From positions 1 to 14,910 of the forward strand of contig CANCQD010000055.1 in the NCBI GenBank assembly GCA_947380285.1: 14,910 nucleotides of DNA. Reading direction: 5' to 3'. Below the pieces are notes generated by a model. The model made no database searches and had not been told where the DNA came from. It worked only from the letters and a program-made list of their open reading frames with translations. The translations under genes and the position numbers were made by a program. Source of the stretch: Burkholderiaceae bacterium. GTDB taxonomy: Bacteria > Pseudomonadota > Gammaproteobacteria > Burkholderiales > Burkholderiaceae. Below, piece after piece: positions 5,981 through 13,663 of this stretch; the stretch's first letter is position 1, and each line of letters starts with the position of its first letter.

Positions 5981-7216
5981 ATGAAACAAAAAGTAACGAA
6001 TCAAACACGACGCCAGATGTTAATTGGTGGAGCTGCAGTTGCAAGCACCCCACTTTGGTTAAATGTTGCAAACGCTCAAGCTGAAACTATTAAGATCGGC
6101 TTCCCAACTCCCTTGACTGGTCCTTTCTCTGCTGAGGCACAGGACCAAGTAAAGGCTGCTGAATTAGCCATTAAAGAATTTAACGATGCTGGTGGATTTA
6201 ACGGTCGTAAAGCAGAACTATTAGTACGCGATGACAAGCTAAACCCAGGCGAAGCAGCAACTCGTACTTTAGAGTTGATCGAAAAAGACAAAGTTAACTT
6301 TGTAGTGGGCTCACTTTCTGCAGCAACCCAGCTCTCCATCAATGCTGTTTGTAAGGAACGTAAGGTTCTCTTTAATTCCATTAGCCAATCTGATGCCATT
6401 AACGAAGCTAAGGACTGGAGTGTGTATACATTCCATGAGGCACTGAACCCAACGATGACTGCTGGCGCTGTAGCGCGCTACTCAATTCCTCGTTTTGGCA
6501 AAAAAATTGTCTTCCTCACGGCTGACTATGCTTATGGCCACGAGATGGTTCGCGCCTTTGAGCGTGCAGGCAAAGAAATGGGCGCCACTACTTTGGCTGA
6601 CATCCGTCACCCATTGGGTGCATCCGATTACTCCGCTTTCCTGCCACGCATTAAGGCGCTGAACCCCGATATTTTGGTTCTCTGTAACTTTGGTCGCGAC
6701 TTAGTCAATGCAGCAAAACAATGTACTGACTTTGGCCTTAAATCCAGCATGAAGATTGTTACGCCGGTGCTTCTCTATACCTCGCGCCTTGCTGGTGGAC
6801 CAGAAGCATTTGAGGGCATTATTGGTGGCACATCTTATTACTGGGGCCTTGAAGATCGTATCCCCACTGCAAAAACATTCAATGATGCTTTCCGCAAAAT
6901 GTATAACGGGTCTGTTCCGTCAGATTACGGTGCGTTAGGTTATGCGGGTGTGAAGAGCGTATTGGCATCCATCAAGATTGCCAAATCGACCGAGACCATG
7001 AAAGTTGTGTCTGCGATGGAAAATCTTAAATATGACTGGTACAAGGGTCCTGAGTACTATCGTAAGTGCGACCACCAAGCAGTTCAAACCGTCATCATCG
7101 TAGAGTCCAAATCTAAGAATATGAAAGACAAGTACGATGTCTTCAATATTTTGACGATTGAACCTACTACTGAGAAAAACATGCGCACCTGCGCAGAGCT
7201 TGGCCACAAAGCCTAA
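5981..7216 (+). CDS. Periplasmic substrate-binding protein of a branched-chain-type ABC importer (LivK-like)
   Basis: A 411-residue periplasmic-binding protein (type 1 fold, Peripla_BP_6) that captures the solute for the adjacent permeases. The signal peptide has TRRQMLI (9-15) followed by a short hydrophobic stretch and AQA at 32-34, a plausible twin-arginine signal with cleavage near residue 34. The mature protein opens IKIGFPTPLTGPFS, the usual first strand and ligand loop of the family. The ATG at 5981 is preferred over the in-frame ATG at 5966, because that earlier ATG lies inside the GGAGGAG ribosome site (5968-5974). Two cysteines near the C-terminus (in RKCDHQ and MRTCAEL) could form a disulfide. 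The ligand cannot be told from sequence; this family carries amino acids, amides, aromatic acids and dicarboxylates. A terminator follows immediately. Confidence 0.92.
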   Translation: MKQKVTNQTRRQMLIGGAAVASTPLWLNVANAQAETIKIGFPTPLTGPFSAEAQDQVKAAELAIKEFNDAGGFNGRKAELLVRDDKLNPGEAATRTLELIEKDKVNFVVGSLSAATQLSINAVCKERKVLFNSISQSDAINEAKDWSVYTFHEALNPTMTAGAVARYSIPRFGKKIVFLTADYAYGHEMVRAFERAGKEMGATTLADIRHPLGASDYSAFLPRIKALNPDILVLCNFGRDLVNAAKQCTDFGLKSSMKIVTPVLLYTSRLAGGPEAFEGIIGGTSYYWGLEDRIPTAKTFNDAFRKMYNGSVPSDYGALGYAGVKSVLASIKIAKSTETMKVVSAMENLKYDWYKGPEYYRKCDHQAVQTVIIVESKSKNMKDKYDVFNILTIEPTTEKNMRTCAELGHKA

Positions 7217-7227
7217 TCCAAAAATTT

Positions 7228-7252
7228 CAGGGTGGATTTCTAATCCACCCTG
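7228..7252 (+). other. Perfect 11-bp stem-loop after the binding-protein gene
   Basis: CAGGGTGGATT (7228-7238) pairs without mismatch with AATCCACCCTG (7242-7252) across the three-base loop TCT. It starts 11 bases after the livK-like stop codon and has no U-tract of its own. It stands just before the intrinsic terminator, as expected for an mRNA 3'-end stabilising hairpin or part of a double terminator. Confidence 0.75.
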
Positions 7253-7256
7253 ATCC

Positions 7257-7291
7257 ACTCCCCAACACCTTTTGGTAGAGGGGAGTTTTTT
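7257..7291 (+). terminator. Rho-independent terminator/attenuator between livK-like and livH-like genes
   Basis: ACTCCCC (7257-7263) pairs perfectly with GGGGAGT (7280-7286). Inside the loop there is a small ACC-TTTT-GGT hairpin, and six T residues (7286-7291) follow the stem. All parts of an intrinsic terminator are present only 12 bases before the livH-like ATG. Since no other promoter is evident before livH, partial read-through is the likely way the permease and ATPase genes are expressed. Confidence 0.82.
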
Positions 7292-7303
7292 CTGAGTATA
7301 TTT

Positions 7304-8188
7304 ATGACCGGCCTTTCATTTGAACTTCTATGCATGCAGTTGCTTACAGGCATCGCCTTAGGCAGTATTTATGCACTTCTAGCCTTGGGCTTGTGTCTTA
7401 TTTTTGGCATGCTCAATGTAGTGAACTTCGCACATGGCGCCTTTTTTATGGTGGGTGCATTCTTGGGTGTGTACTTTTTGGGAGTCACCGGAAGCTTTTG
7501 GTTTAGCTTGGTGCTAACCCCCTTATTCACAGGCGGTATAGGTCTTCTTACAGAACGTTTCTTGGTGAGACCTTTGTATGGACGCGGCCTTGATTACCCT
7601 CTACTACTTACCTTTGGTCTTTCGTATGTATTGATCGAAGTGATGCGCGTTACCTTTGGTATAGAAGGTCTTCCATCAGTAACCCCAGAAGGTCTGGGCG
7701 GAACCATGAATGTTGGCATTGGCTATTTCCCGAAATACCGCCTCTTCTTAATTGCCGCTACCGCCGTAATTATTCTGGGTGTCTGGTTCTTTATTCAAAA
7801 GACGCGTTATGGCCTCATCATCAAAGCCGGCGCAGCAGACCAAGAAATTGTCAAAGTACTCGGCGTTGATATTGCCAAGGTTTGGCTTTTAGTGTTTGGA
7901 CTAGGTTGCGCTATTGCCGGCCTCTCAGGCATCCTTGCTTCGCCAACACGCTCAGTAAATCCAGAGATGGGTATACCGATATTGGCAGAATCTTTTGTGG
8001 TGACTGTAGTTGGTGGTATGGGCTCACCAGTAGGTGCTGTTGTTGCCGGCCTATTGGTAGGCATTGTCTACAGCATGACCTCCCTCTTCTTCCCTGACTT
8101 AGCAGAACTCTCCATTTTTGTATTGATGGCGGTAGTGCTGTTAATTCGCCCACAGGGTTTATTTGGTAAAGCAGGAGCGATGGGCTAA
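7304..8188 (+). CDS. livH: Branched-chain-type ABC transporter permease (LivH-like)
   Basis: Inner-membrane permease of 294 residues, the normal LivH length, with about eight hydrophobic segments. Family markers are the N-terminal LLTGIALGSIYALLALGL segment, GMLNVVNFAHGAFFMVGA (residues ~35-52), and the late ESFVVTVVGGMGSPVGAVVAGLLVG stretch that contacts the ATPases. It pairs with the LivM-like permease 14 bp downstream. The ATG at 7304 has no recognisable ribosome site: it sits right behind the terminator's T-tract, so translation should be weak, in keeping with low permease levels relative to binding protein. An internal ATG at 7334 is no better placed. The gene symbol names the family role; leucine transport itself is not shown. 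Confidence 0.93.
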   Translation: MTGLSFELLCMQLLTGIALGSIYALLALGLCLIFGMLNVVNFAHGAFFMVGAFLGVYFLGVTGSFWFSLVLTPLFTGGIGLLTERFLVRPLYGRGLDYPLLLTFGLSYVLIEVMRVTFGIEGLPSVTPEGLGGTMNVGIGYFPKYRLFLIAATAVIILGVWFFIQKTRYGLIIKAGAADQEIVKVLGVDIAKVWLLVFGLGCAIAGLSGILASPTRSVNPEMGIPILAESFVVTVVGGMGSPVGAVVAGLLVGIVYSMTSLFFPDLAELSIFVLMAVVLLIRPQGLFGKAGAMG

Positions 8189-8202
8189 GGCTCTGTATAT
8201 TT

Positions 8203-9162
8203 ATGAATTCATTTTTTCAACTCATTGCTCGTCATCGCGTCTTAGCCAGTACGCTGTTCTTAGCGATCTTCCCATTCATCATGCCGTATGAAGCTTTAGC
8301 GATCAACATTTTGATCTTTGGCTTATTCGCCATGGGCTTTAACTTGCTGTTTGGTTATATGGGACTTCTTTCCTTTGGTCACGCAGCATTTCTAGGGATC
8401 GGTAGCTACCTCACTGGAATTGGCATTGTTCACTATGGGATGCCGTGGGGTGCTGCAATTTTGATTGGAGTTATTGGCGCAGCTTTTGGCGGCCTTATTA
8501 TGGGCTACCTAGCGATTCGCACTCGTGGCATCTACTTCTCTATGGTGACCTTAGCTCTGGGTCAAATCGTTTATTACATCTTCTATAAGGCAGAAAGTCT
8601 TACAGGTGGCGAGAATGGTTTACGTGGAGTTCGCGTCGATCAATTCAATGTTCTAGGCATTCCAGTCGACTTCTTAAATCCCCTGGTGAAGTACTACATC
8701 ATTCTTTTCTTTGTTGTCATTGCAATCTGGTTAATCTCACGCATTCTGAGCTCACCTTTGGGTGCCGTCATGGAAGCAATTCGGGAGAACGAAAAACGCG
8801 CAGCCGCATGTGGGTTTGACGTAGCCCGAACTAAATTACTGGTCTTTGTATTATCAGCTGCAATTTGCGGCCTAGCAGGCTCATTACGCGCCCTGCATCT
8901 CTCTATTGTGCCAATTGATTCCTTGCACTATTTGCAATCCGGTCATGCTGTAATGATGAGTATTTTGGGCGGCATGGGCACATTCTTTGGTCCATTTATC
9001 GGGGCCGCAGTCATGCTCTATTTAGAAGATGTCGTAACTACCTTCACCAAACATTGGATGGCTGTCGTTGGCCTAGTTTTTATGTTCTTTGTGCTGTTCT
9101 TCCCTAAAGGTATTTGGGGAACTATTCTGAGCAAGCTACAAATTAATCAGGATGCCAAATAA
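8203..9162 (+). CDS. livM: Branched-chain-type ABC transporter permease (LivM-like)
   Basis: Second inner-membrane permease, 319 residues, hydrophobic throughout. Typical LivM signatures are LFGYMGLLSFGHAAFLGIGSY (residues ~49-69), the cytoplasmic loop SPLGAVMEAIRENEKRAAACGFDVARTKL (key residues E196, R198, N200 and G208) that couples to the ATPase, and the late MMSILGGMGTFFGPFIGAAV. The start ATG at 8203 is preceded by AAGG overlapping the livH-like stop codon. It shares the 12-base leader and start GTATATTTATGA with livH. Its TAA overlaps the ATG of the following ATPase gene by one base, so the two should be translationally coupled. Confidence 0.94.
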   Translation: MNSFFQLIARHRVLASTLFLAIFPFIMPYEALAINILIFGLFAMGFNLLFGYMGLLSFGHAAFLGIGSYLTGIGIVHYGMPWGAAILIGVIGAAFGGLIMGYLAIRTRGIYFSMVTLALGQIVYYIFYKAESLTGGENGLRGVRVDQFNVLGIPVDFLNPLVKYYIILFFVVIAIWLISRILSSPLGAVMEAIRENEKRAAACGFDVARTKLLVFVLSAAICGLAGSLRALHLSIVPIDSLHYLQSGHAVMMSILGGMGTFFGPFIGAAVMLYLEDVVTTFTKHWMAVVGLVFMFFVLFFPKGIWGTILSKLQINQDAK

Positions 9163-9917
9163 TGGATAGCGCAAAAATAATCCCTATTCTTGAAGCGCGT
9201 CATGTCAGCAAAAGCTTTGGCAAGTTCAAGGCATTGCAAGATGTTTCCACCAGCTTTATGCCCGGAACACTGACTGCCATCATTGGACCCAATGGTGCTG
9301 GAAAAAGTACTTTCTTTAACGTGCTGAGTGGCGCATTCCCTCCCACAAGCGGCCAAATTCTGTTTAATGGCAAAGACATTACCGGTATGCAGCAACATGA
9401 GTTTGCTCGTATTGGCATCTCTAAAAGCTTTCAAATTACGAACGTATTCAAGCAGTTGAGCGTTCATGAAAATGTTCGCGTAGCTGCCCAGATGGAAATA
9501 GCGCGTTACAACTTCCTCCGTAATGCACAAAGCTATTCAAGACCAATTGAAATCGCTGATGAATTACTGCATCGAGTTAATCTAGAACACCTACGCAATA
9601 AGAAAACTGGCGACCTAGCCCACGGTCAGCAGCGTGCACTAGAAATTGCGATGGCCTTAGCCTGCAACCCTAGCTTGCTATTGCTTGATGAGCCCACCGC
9701 CGGTATGTCGCCAGAAGAAACCTTGGTCATGATGGAGCTTATTCGCACCCTCGCCAGTGAGCGCACGGTTATTTTGGTTGAACACAAAATGAAGCTCATC
9801 ATGGGTCTTTGTAAACGCATCATTGTTCTGCATCACGGCGAGTTTTTGGCTGAAGGCACCCCAGAGGAAATCCAAAATAATGCTGAGGTACGTCGTGTGT
9901 ACCTGGGTCAAGGTTAA
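9162..9917 (+). CDS. livG: Branched-chain-type ABC transporter ATP-binding protein (LivG-like)
   Basis: Cytoplasmic ATPase, 251 residues, powering the importer. Walker A is GPNGAGKST (42-50), the Q-loop region is SFQIT (89-93), the signature motif is AHGQQ (153-157, the LivG variant of LSGGQ), Walker B is LLLLDEP (172-178) with catalytic Glu177, and the H-loop is VEHK with His208. The C-terminal EGTPEEIQNN...VYLGQG is characteristic of LivG. Its ATG overlaps the last base of the livM-like stop codon. It forms a heterodimer with the LivF-like protein encoded 14 bp downstream. Confidence 0.95.
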   Translation: MDSAKIIPILEARHVSKSFGKFKALQDVSTSFMPGTLTAIIGPNGAGKSTFFNVLSGAFPPTSGQILFNGKDITGMQQHEFARIGISKSFQITNVFKQLSVHENVRVAAQMEIARYNFLRNAQSYSRPIEIADELLHRVNLEHLRNKKTGDLAHGQQRALEIAMALACNPSLLLLDEPTAGMSPEETLVMMELIRTLASERTVILVEHKMKLIMGLCKRIIVLHHGEFLAEGTPEEIQNNAEVRRVYLGQG

Positions 9918-9931
9918 ATAGAAAGAAAACT

Positions 9932-10636
9932 ATGTTGCGTGTAGAAAATTTAAACGCGTGGTATGACCGCAGTCATGTATTACAGGGTGTATCACTTGAA
10001 GTTAATAAAGGTGAGATTGTCACCTTGATGGGCCGCAATGGAGCAGGTAAAACCACCACTCTTCGCTCATTAATGGGGCTGCTATCCAAGCGTCAAGGTA
10101 AGGCCTTCATCGATGGCACCTCATTTTTAGACTTACCCGCTCATGAACGCTTTCACTTAGGACTAGCCTATGTTCCAGAAGATCGCCGTATTGTTCCTGG
10201 GCTTACCGTCAAAGAAAATTTAGAGCTTGGGGTCATCGCCAAGAAGAACTCTGGCGACATGGGAGCACTAGTAGATGAAATCGCTGAAACCTTCCCTAGA
10301 CTCAAGGAACGTTTAAATCAGGATGGCACTTCAATGTCGGGCGGTGAGCAGCAAATGCTCGCCATTGCCAGAGCGATGATCGGCAAACCAAAAGTTATTC
10401 TGCTCGATGAGCCGTCAGAAGGTATCATGCCGGTCTTAGTTGAGGAGATGTTTGAGTTATTTGCCAAATTAAAGCAACAAGGCTTAACCATTCTGCTAGT
10501 GGAGCAAAACGTACAGCAAGCTCTAAAAATTTCTGATCGGGCTTATATCTTAGATCAGGGTGAAATTGTGTTTCAGGACACCGCTCAGAACCTCCTAAAT
10601 AATGACGAGATTCAGCAAAAGTATTGCGCGGTTTAA
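9932..10636 (+). CDS. livF: Branched-chain-type ABC transporter ATP-binding protein (LivF-like)
   Basis: Second ATPase of the importer, 234 residues. Walker A is GRNGAGKTT (34-42), signature SGGEQ (136-140), Walker B VILLDEPSEGIMP (155-167) with Glu160. The H-loop position is Gln192 in LVEQN rather than histidine; this is usual for LivF, so the site on this subunit is naturally degenerate and not a sign of decay. VPEDRRIVPGLTVKENL (81-97) is another LivF hallmark. A weak GAAAG ribosome site lies in the 14-bp gap after livG. The stop codon overlaps the stop of the convergent YqaA-like gene by four bases, ending the transporter operon. Confidence 0.95.
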   Translation: MLRVENLNAWYDRSHVLQGVSLEVNKGEIVTLMGRNGAGKTTTLRSLMGLLSKRQGKAFIDGTSFLDLPAHERFHLGLAYVPEDRRIVPGLTVKENLELGVIAKKNSGDMGALVDEIAETFPRLKERLNQDGTSMSGGEQQMLAIARAMIGKPKVILLDEPSEGIMPVLVEEMFELFAKLKQQGLTILLVEQNVQQALKISDRAYILDQGEIVFQDTAQNLLNNDEIQQKYCAV

Positions 10637-11136
10637 ATGAGATGCAGCCAACGCCCCAGCTGATGCCAAAAACTATCAGGGACTAAAGTTAGCAACCAAG
10701 TAAACAAAATGAAACGTATGAGCTTGCCAATGAACATATAAATAAGGCATGGCTGCCATGGGAGCTTTAACCATCCTGCTGCCAGACACAAGGGATCCCC
10801 CAATCCTGGCAACCAAGATAGCAGCAATAACTTAGGACCCCACTCCCCAAGCCAGCGCTTCAGGCGGCTATTACTAGGCTCATCCATTACCTTAAAGCTA
10901 TTACGTGCTATTACCCCCAACCACCAATCAACCATCCCACCTAATGTATTACCAACGGTGGCAACCATTATTGCAACCCAAAATAAGTGGGGATTTAGAG
11001 TGATATAGCCAAATAAAATTGGTTCAGAACCGGCTGGTATTAATGTTGCGGAAATAAATGCACTAATGAATACCGCTGGTAAACCCACCGAAGGCATTTC
11101 AAACCATCCAAAAAAATGCTCGAACATATGCTCCAT
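10633..11136 (-). CDS. YqaA-like DedA/VTT-family inner-membrane protein
   Basis: A small multispanning membrane protein of 167 residues. Its hydrophobic segments and motifs fit the YqaA branch of the DedA/SNARE-associated (VTT) family: SAFISATLIPAGSEPIL (25-41), GNTLGGMVDWWLG (62-74), and LLSWLPGLGDPLCLAAGW (105-122). Members of the wider family are linked to lipid flipping and membrane homeostasis; the job of YqaA itself is not established. I start it at the ATG at 11136, ten bases after AGGGG. A longer frame begins at a TTG at 11217 but would prepend 27 polar residues without family similarity. It lies tail-to-tail with livF and divergent from the acyl-CoA dehydrogenase gene, so it separates the transporter from the CoA-metabolism genes and seems unrelated to the pathway. 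Confidence 0.82.
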   Translation of the reverse strand: MEHMFEHFFGWFEMPSVGLPAVFISAFISATLIPAGSEPILFGYITLNPHLFWVAIMVATVGNTLGGMVDWWLGVIARNSFKVMDEPSNSRLKRWLGEWGPKLLLLSWLPGLGDPLCLAAGWLKLPWQPCLIYMFIGKLIRFILFTWLLTLVPDSFWHQLGRWLHLI

Positions 11137-11221
11137 TAAGCAATAGCCCCTAAGGCGCTGGTATACGAGCGAATTACTTTGGATCTCATTAGATCTATTT
11201 TGCCTTGTTTTACCCAATCCC

Positions 11222-11239
11222 CAAGATTTTCAAATCTTG
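11222..11239. promoter_or_regulatory. 18-bp palindrome CAAGATTT-TC-AAATCTTG in the divergent intergenic region
   Basis: Perfect eight-base arms separated by two bases lie 57 bp before the acyl-CoA dehydrogenase ATG and 85 bp before the YqaA-like start. There is no U-tract, so an operator is more likely than a terminator. A smaller dyad, GATCT-N4-AGATC, lies at 11182-11195. Which regulator would bind is unknown; the sequence differs from the palindromes by tetR. Confidence 0.45.
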
Positions 11240-11296
11240 CTTAAACTAACACCTAAATCGGTAAATAACCCATAAAACCTATAAATTGAGACTTTC

Positions 11297-12466
11297 ATGA
11301 ATTACCCTATTCCTAAGCCTGACCAGTATCAAGATATGCGTGAAGCTTTACGTGATCTTTGCAGTTCTTTTGATTCTGCCTATTGGCAAAAAATAGATCA
11401 TGAGCGTGGCTATCCTGAAGCCTTTGTGGATGCAATGACTAAGGCCGGTTGGTTGGCTGCTTTAATTCCAGAGGAATATGGCGGCTCTGGTTTGGGCCTA
11501 GCCGAGGCCTCAGTGATCATGGAAGAGATCAATTTTTCAGGCGGTAACTCAGGCTCATGTCACGGACAAATGTACAACATGGGCACCTTATTGCGTCATG
11601 GTTCAGAAATCCAGAAAAAAATGTACCTTCCAAAAATTGCTTCAGGTGAATTGCGGCTCCAAAGCATGGCTGTTACTGAGCCTACAACCGGAACCGATAC
11701 CACCAAACTAAAAACTACCGCAGTTAAAAAGGGTGATAAGTATGTAGTCAACGGTCAAAAAGTGTGGATCTCCCGCATTCAACATTCTGATCTCATGATT
11801 TTATTAGCTCGCACTACCCCTCTTAATGAAGTGCAACGCAAGTCTGAAGGTATGTCGATTTTTATCGTCAATCTTGCTGATGCCATTGGCAAAGGGATGG
11901 AAGTAAGGCCAATCGCCAACATGGTCAACCATGAAACCAATGAAGTGTTTTTTGATAACCTTGAAATCCCTGCTGAGAATCTCATCGGCACTGAAGGCCA
12001 AGGCTTTAAATACATTCTAGATGGCCTCAATGCTGAGCGCGTATTAATTGCTGCCGAATGTATTGGGGATGCCTATTGGTTTATTGATCGCGCCCGTCGC
12101 TATGCTAATGATCGCGTTGTTTTTGATCGTCCAATTGGAAAAAATCAAGGGATTCAGTTTCCGATTGCCGATAGCTATATCGAGACTGAGGCTGCCAACC
12201 TGATGCGTTTCAAGGCTTGCGAGTTATTCGATAATCACCAACCCTGCGGACCTGAGGCGAATATGGCTAAGTACTTGGCTGCCAAAGCATCCTGGGAGGC
12301 AGCCAATGTCTGCCTACAAACACATGGTGGCTTTGGCTTTGCCAATGAATACGATGTTGAACGTAAGTTTAGAGAGACTCGCCTCTATCAAGTAGCGCCA
12401 ATTTCAACAAATTTGATTTACTCCTACATGGCCGAACATGTTCTTGGTCTACCAAGGTCTTTCTAA
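11297..12466 (+). CDS. Acyl-CoA dehydrogenase family protein
   Basis: A 389-residue flavoenzyme expected to introduce an alpha-beta double bond into an acyl-CoA, passing electrons to electron-transfer flavoprotein. Domains run in the normal order: N-terminal helical domain (about 1-120), beta domain with MAVTEPTTGTDT (124-135) and KVWISR (155-160), then the C-terminal helical domain with RYANDRVVFDRPIGKNQGIQ (268-287) and QTHGGFGFANEYDVER (341-356). The usual catalytic glutamate near the C-terminus (YEGT in medium-chain enzymes) is absent: LYQVAPISTNL (363-373) has proline there. Instead Glu247 in LNAERVLIA lies where isovaleryl-CoA and long-chain enzymes carry their base, so activity is likely retained. 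The substrate is unknown. Only a weak GAG precedes the ATG. It is 12 bp upstream of a CoA-transferase gene and likely co-transcribed with it. Confidence 0.92.
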   Translation: MNYPIPKPDQYQDMREALRDLCSSFDSAYWQKIDHERGYPEAFVDAMTKAGWLAALIPEEYGGSGLGLAEASVIMEEINFSGGNSGSCHGQMYNMGTLLRHGSEIQKKMYLPKIASGELRLQSMAVTEPTTGTDTTKLKTTAVKKGDKYVVNGQKVWISRIQHSDLMILLARTTPLNEVQRKSEGMSIFIVNLADAIGKGMEVRPIANMVNHETNEVFFDNLEIPAENLIGTEGQGFKYILDGLNAERVLIAAECIGDAYWFIDRARRYANDRVVFDRPIGKNQGIQFPIADSYIETEAANLMRFKACELFDNHQPCGPEANMAKYLAAKASWEAANVCLQTHGGFGFANEYDVERKFRETRLYQVAPISTNLIYSYMAEHVLGLPRSF

Positions 12467-12478
12467 GAGAACCTATAT

Positions 12479-13663
12479 ATGAGCATTCGTCCACTAGATG
12501 GCATTACGGTTGTTTCTCTTGAGCATGCCATTGCCGCACCCTTCTGCACTCGCCAATTAGCTGATTTAGGCGCCAGAGTCATTAAGGTTGAACGACCTGG
12601 TGGTGGCGACTTTGCGAGAGGATATGACACGCAGGTGGACGGACTATGCTCTCATTTTGTGTGGGTAAATCGCTCTAAGGAAAGTTTGACCTTGGATCTG
12701 AAGCAGCCAGCTGCAATTGCAACACTCAAGACCTTGTTAAAGACTGCAGATATCTTGGTGCAAAACCTTGCACCAGGTGCTGCTGCTCGCATGGGGCTAA
12801 CTGCAGAGATCTTGCAAAAAGATAATCCAAAACTCATTCTGTGCGACATCTCAGGCTACGGCAATAATGGTCCTTATCGCGATAAAAAGGCTTACGACCT
12901 ACTCATTCAGAGCGAGGCCGGCTTCCTATCTATTACGGGAACGCCTGAAGCTCCAAGTAAGGCTGGAAATTCTATTGCCGATATTGCAGCTGGTATGTAT
13001 GCCTATACCAATATTTTGGCAGCCCTTTTACAAAGAGGTAAAACAGGTAAAGGCTCGGTGATTGATATCTCCATGCTCGAATCTCTTGGTGAATGGATGA
13101 GTTTTCCCATGTATTACGCTTATAAAGGTGCGGAGCCACCTCCAAGAAATGGCGCATCTCATGCAACCATTTATCCCTACGGTCCTTTTAAGGCCGGAGA
13201 TGGTAAGACCGTCATGCTGGGACTGCAAAATGAACGTGAATGGGTACAGTTTTGTGAGACTGTCTTGGAGAATCCAGCACTGGCAAAGGATGAGCGTTTT
13301 GATCGCAACTTTAAGCGCAATGAAAAACGCTCTGAGCTCTTAGAAATTATTGATGCGTGCTTTAGCAAGCTTACCTCTGAACAGCTAATCGCCCGACTCG
13401 AGAAAGCACAAATTGCAAATGCTCATCTGAATGATATGGAAGGCCTCTGGAAACACGAGCAACTGAAGGCACGAAATCGCTGGACGGAAGTAGACACTCC
13501 TAATGGCGCTATTGCTGCCCTTTTGCCTCCCGGCCTAAATGATAGTTATGACTATCGTATGGACCCTATTCCCGCAGTAGGAGAGCATACGGTTTCTATT
13601 CTCAAGGAACTGGGAATAACAGAGTCTGATATCACGAAGATGCGGGCTAGCGGAGCGATTTAA
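12479..13663 (+). CDS. Class III (CaiB/BaiF, Frc-type) CoA transferase
   Basis: A 394-residue family III CoA transferase, which moves CoA from a donor such as succinyl-CoA to a carboxylic acid through an aspartyl-CoA anhydride. The N-terminal PLDGITVVSLEHAIAAPFCTRQLADLGA and VIKVERPGGGDFAR (35-48) are standard. The catalytic aspartate is Asp168 in NSIADIAAGMYA (164-175), aligned with the active Asp of formyl-CoA transferase. SHATIYPYGPF and the region to about 340 complete the small domain. The length is normal. It follows the acyl-CoA dehydrogenase by 12 bp, so the pair probably activates and then oxidises one organic acid, for example a dicarboxylate from ring cleavage (inference). Its TAA overlaps the stop of the convergent cardiolipin synthase gene by four bases. 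Confidence 0.93.
   Translation: MSIRPLDGITVVSLEHAIAAPFCTRQLADLGARVIKVERPGGGDFARGYDTQVDGLCSHFVWVNRSKESLTLDLKQPAAIATLKTLLKTADILVQNLAPGAAARMGLTAEILQKDNPKLILCDISGYGNNGPYRDKKAYDLLIQSEAGFLSITGTPEAPSKAGNSIADIAAGMYAYTNILAALLQRGKTGKGSVIDISMLESLGEWMSFPMYYAYKGAEPPPRNGASHATIYPYGPFKAGDGKTVMLGLQNEREWVQFCETVLENPALAKDERFDRNFKRNEKRSELLEIIDACFSKLTSEQLIARLEKAQIANAHLNDMEGLWKHEQLKARNRWTEVDTPNGAIAALLPPGLNDSYDYRMDPIPAVGEHTVSILKELGITESDITKMRASGAI

Noticed and set aside
11137..11217. TTG start at 11217 for the YqaA-like gene
   Set aside because: It adds a polar 27-residue extension with no family similarity; the ATG at 11136 has AGGGG upstream.
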